Source of the DNA: Thuidium tamariscinum
Lineage: Eukaryota > Streptophyta > Bryopsida > Hypnales > Thuidiaceae
Length of the DNA stretch: 64,000 nucleotides
Direction: 5' to 3'
Assembly: GCA_947034885.2 (NCBI GenBank)
Contig: OX344750.2
Location: 47,095,821 to 47,159,820 of the forward strand
Shown here one piece after another: positions 62,520-64,000 of this stretch. A program made the position numbers and the translations under genes. The notes beneath the pieces were generated by a model, which saw only the letters and a list, made by a program, of their open reading frames with translations, made no database searches and was not told the DNA's origin. The first letter of the stretch is position 1. Each line of letters starts with the position of its first letter.

Positions 62520-62574
62520 CAAACTTTTTCCCTTATTCTTGCTCACCTTCTATCGGATTGTTGGATGACTATCA

Positions 62575-62801
62575 CATTAGATGAAATTTGAGGGAATTTG
62601 GAGACTAGGGTTCCCGGATTGCGGGAACGCAGTTTCTGCCCTGTGAACTCGAATCCTACGTGGTCGTGACCCTGCCACATAATAATAATAATAAATTTTT
62701 TTTTTGGATTAAAGTCGGTTTGATAGCGGCCAACGGCATTGGGAGCCGTTTTGGGAAAAGACCCGAAACGGCCTTGTAAGGCCCTCAGATTTCTTCTAAT
62801 G
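62575..62801 (-). mobile_element. Double-hairpin MITE family, uninterrupted copy
   Basis: A 227-bp element from CATTAGATGAAATTTGAGGG to CCCTCAGATTTCTTCTAATG, inverted relative to the copies at 11756 and 14549. Both end hairpins are present: GTTCCCGGATTGCGGGAAC and GCCGTTTTGGG...CCCGAAACGGC. It reads GAATCCTACGTGGTCGTGACC where the copy at 20465 has a CACTA MITE, so it serves as the empty-site reference. Confidence 0.75.
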
Positions 62802-64000
62802 AAGGCTCCAAATCGGAGTTTAAGTGTTCAATACTCAAAATTATAGTAAATTCTAATTATGTAATTTTTTAGGCTCTTGGAAACTTTCAACTTGCATGCT
62901 ATTTAAGGTCCATTCAAGTTGTGGAATACAAAGTAGATGTCAATATGGCGAATTTTGTTAAAATGGTGGTATTCCATTAGTTTGACACTTTTGATAATTT
63001 AGAGGTGATTGTAAGAAACACTTGTACTATTTGTTGCGTTTCTTCACACCCTAGTATTTGATTTATGTATCTATAATGAATTTTGGATATTTTTCAAAAA
63101 ATAATTTATTATTTTTGAATATCTCCAAAAATTTCTCACAATAATTGATTTAGGAATTTTAGCACCATTTATCTCCGAAAAAATGAATTTTGACCTAAAA
63201 TTTGGAGAGGATGGTTTCTAGATAGACTTATAGCTAATGTCCAAAGTAATTCTAAAATTACTTATTTTTAAGTGTTGTAGAAGTCCACAAACGGAGCTTC
63301 ATTATGCATTTTTTTCCAAAGGTATAAAACATTATTTTGGTGAATTTTTTGATCAAATTTCACCACCAAAAAGTTTTTTCAAATGTTGTATATGGGTTGT
63401 TGCAAGAAACACCATGCAAAAAGCGTAGCATTTTCAAATGTAATGTTTTTTTTTTTAGAGTACTTTAAAATTAGAAAAACAAGTTTTATTAATAGTGAAA
63501 AATATGTTTCATGTATAAACCTTTAAGAAGAAGGTACCCTAGAAAGGAAAGGCTTAGGAAAAATCTCTAAGTAGGAAATCCAGAAAAGTGCAAAACCTCA
63601 TGAAAATTAGTACTTCCACATTTTAATTTGTAAAAAATAGGAAAACCAATTTTAAGAAAAACTAAAACTTGGCCATTTGATGAAAGTTGATTTTGATGAG
63701 ATTTGACCAAAAGAACGATCTTAGAACCATCATCAATGTTCAAAAACTACGTGCCACAGGAAAAAATTTGTACTCATGTGGAGGACATAAAAAAATATAT
63801 TTTTAGATTTTTATTTGGAATTTATAGGTTTTACACCTATGCAAATAGACCGTGAAAGTTTCGTCTTCAAATCATTAAATTTAGAGACTGCGAACATAAT
63901 GATAACCATAAATGTAATTTTGTGACAATTCAACGAAAATGTTTTTTAAATATAAAATGATTTTCTTAAGTTGTGAAAAATAAGGAATCTAATAAACTTC
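62802..64000. other. AT-rich sequence with GGTGATTG(C/T)AAGAAA ends
   Basis: GGTGATTGTAAGAAACACTTG at 63005 and GGTTGTTGCAAGAAACACC at about 63395 are in the same direction. They look like the left ends of two elements of the family at 55033 and 57117, the second running out of the window. No gene is seen. Confidence 0.35.

Overview
The window reads as nuclear DNA of a land plant. The main evidence is an intron-containing gene for the chloroplast-division protein ARC6, a second probable plastid membrane protein, a mitochondrial COX23-type gene, GT-AG introns throughout, and a gene-poor, AT-rich background packed with plant-type DNA transposons (hAT, CACTA, Harbinger-like). The sequence does not fix the species. 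A seed-free plant (bryophyte, lycophyte or fern) is only my guess.

Layout. 1-4.3 kb: AT-rich intergenic DNA with a TTAA-flanked element and nested repeats. 4.3-9.4 kb, minus strand: an apparently intact ARC6 gene with eight coding exons. 9.4-14.9 kb: a decayed, unidentified minus-strand gene and two copies of a double-hairpin MITE, one of them about 1.5 kb long. 15-19.9 kb, plus strand: a broken hAT transposase gene. 20.4-21.1 kb: a CACTA-type foldback MITE inserted into another double-hairpin MITE. 22-31.5 kb: decayed ORFs, a 1.2-kb CACTA-like element, a 216-bp foldback MITE and a broken tnp2-type CACTA transposase. 32-37.4 kb: tandem repeats, a Harbinger-like MITE and several TTAA elements between inverted repeats. 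37.5-39.9 kb, plus: a VPS26 (retromer) pseudogene that keeps its intron positions. 40.3-41.8 kb, plus: a small three-exon COX23-type twin-CX9C gene. 42.4-48.6 kb: mostly repeats and unidentified fragments. 48.6-50.5 kb, minus: a plastid-type membrane protein related to DUF948 proteins. 50.9-58.1 kb: a dense array of non-autonomous elements. 59.9-60.5 kb, minus: a secreted protein carrying three near-identical cysteine-loop peptide repeats. 62.2-64 kb: more non-autonomous elements.

The genes do not form an operon or pathway. ARC6 and the DUF948-like protein are probably plastid proteins, COX23 is mitochondrial, and the repeat protein is probably secreted. The observations most worth following are the tandem cysteine-loop peptide precursor, a family of elements with piggyBac-like TTAA-CCC...GGG-TTAA ends, and nested insertions whose target sites can be checked against empty copies inside this same window.
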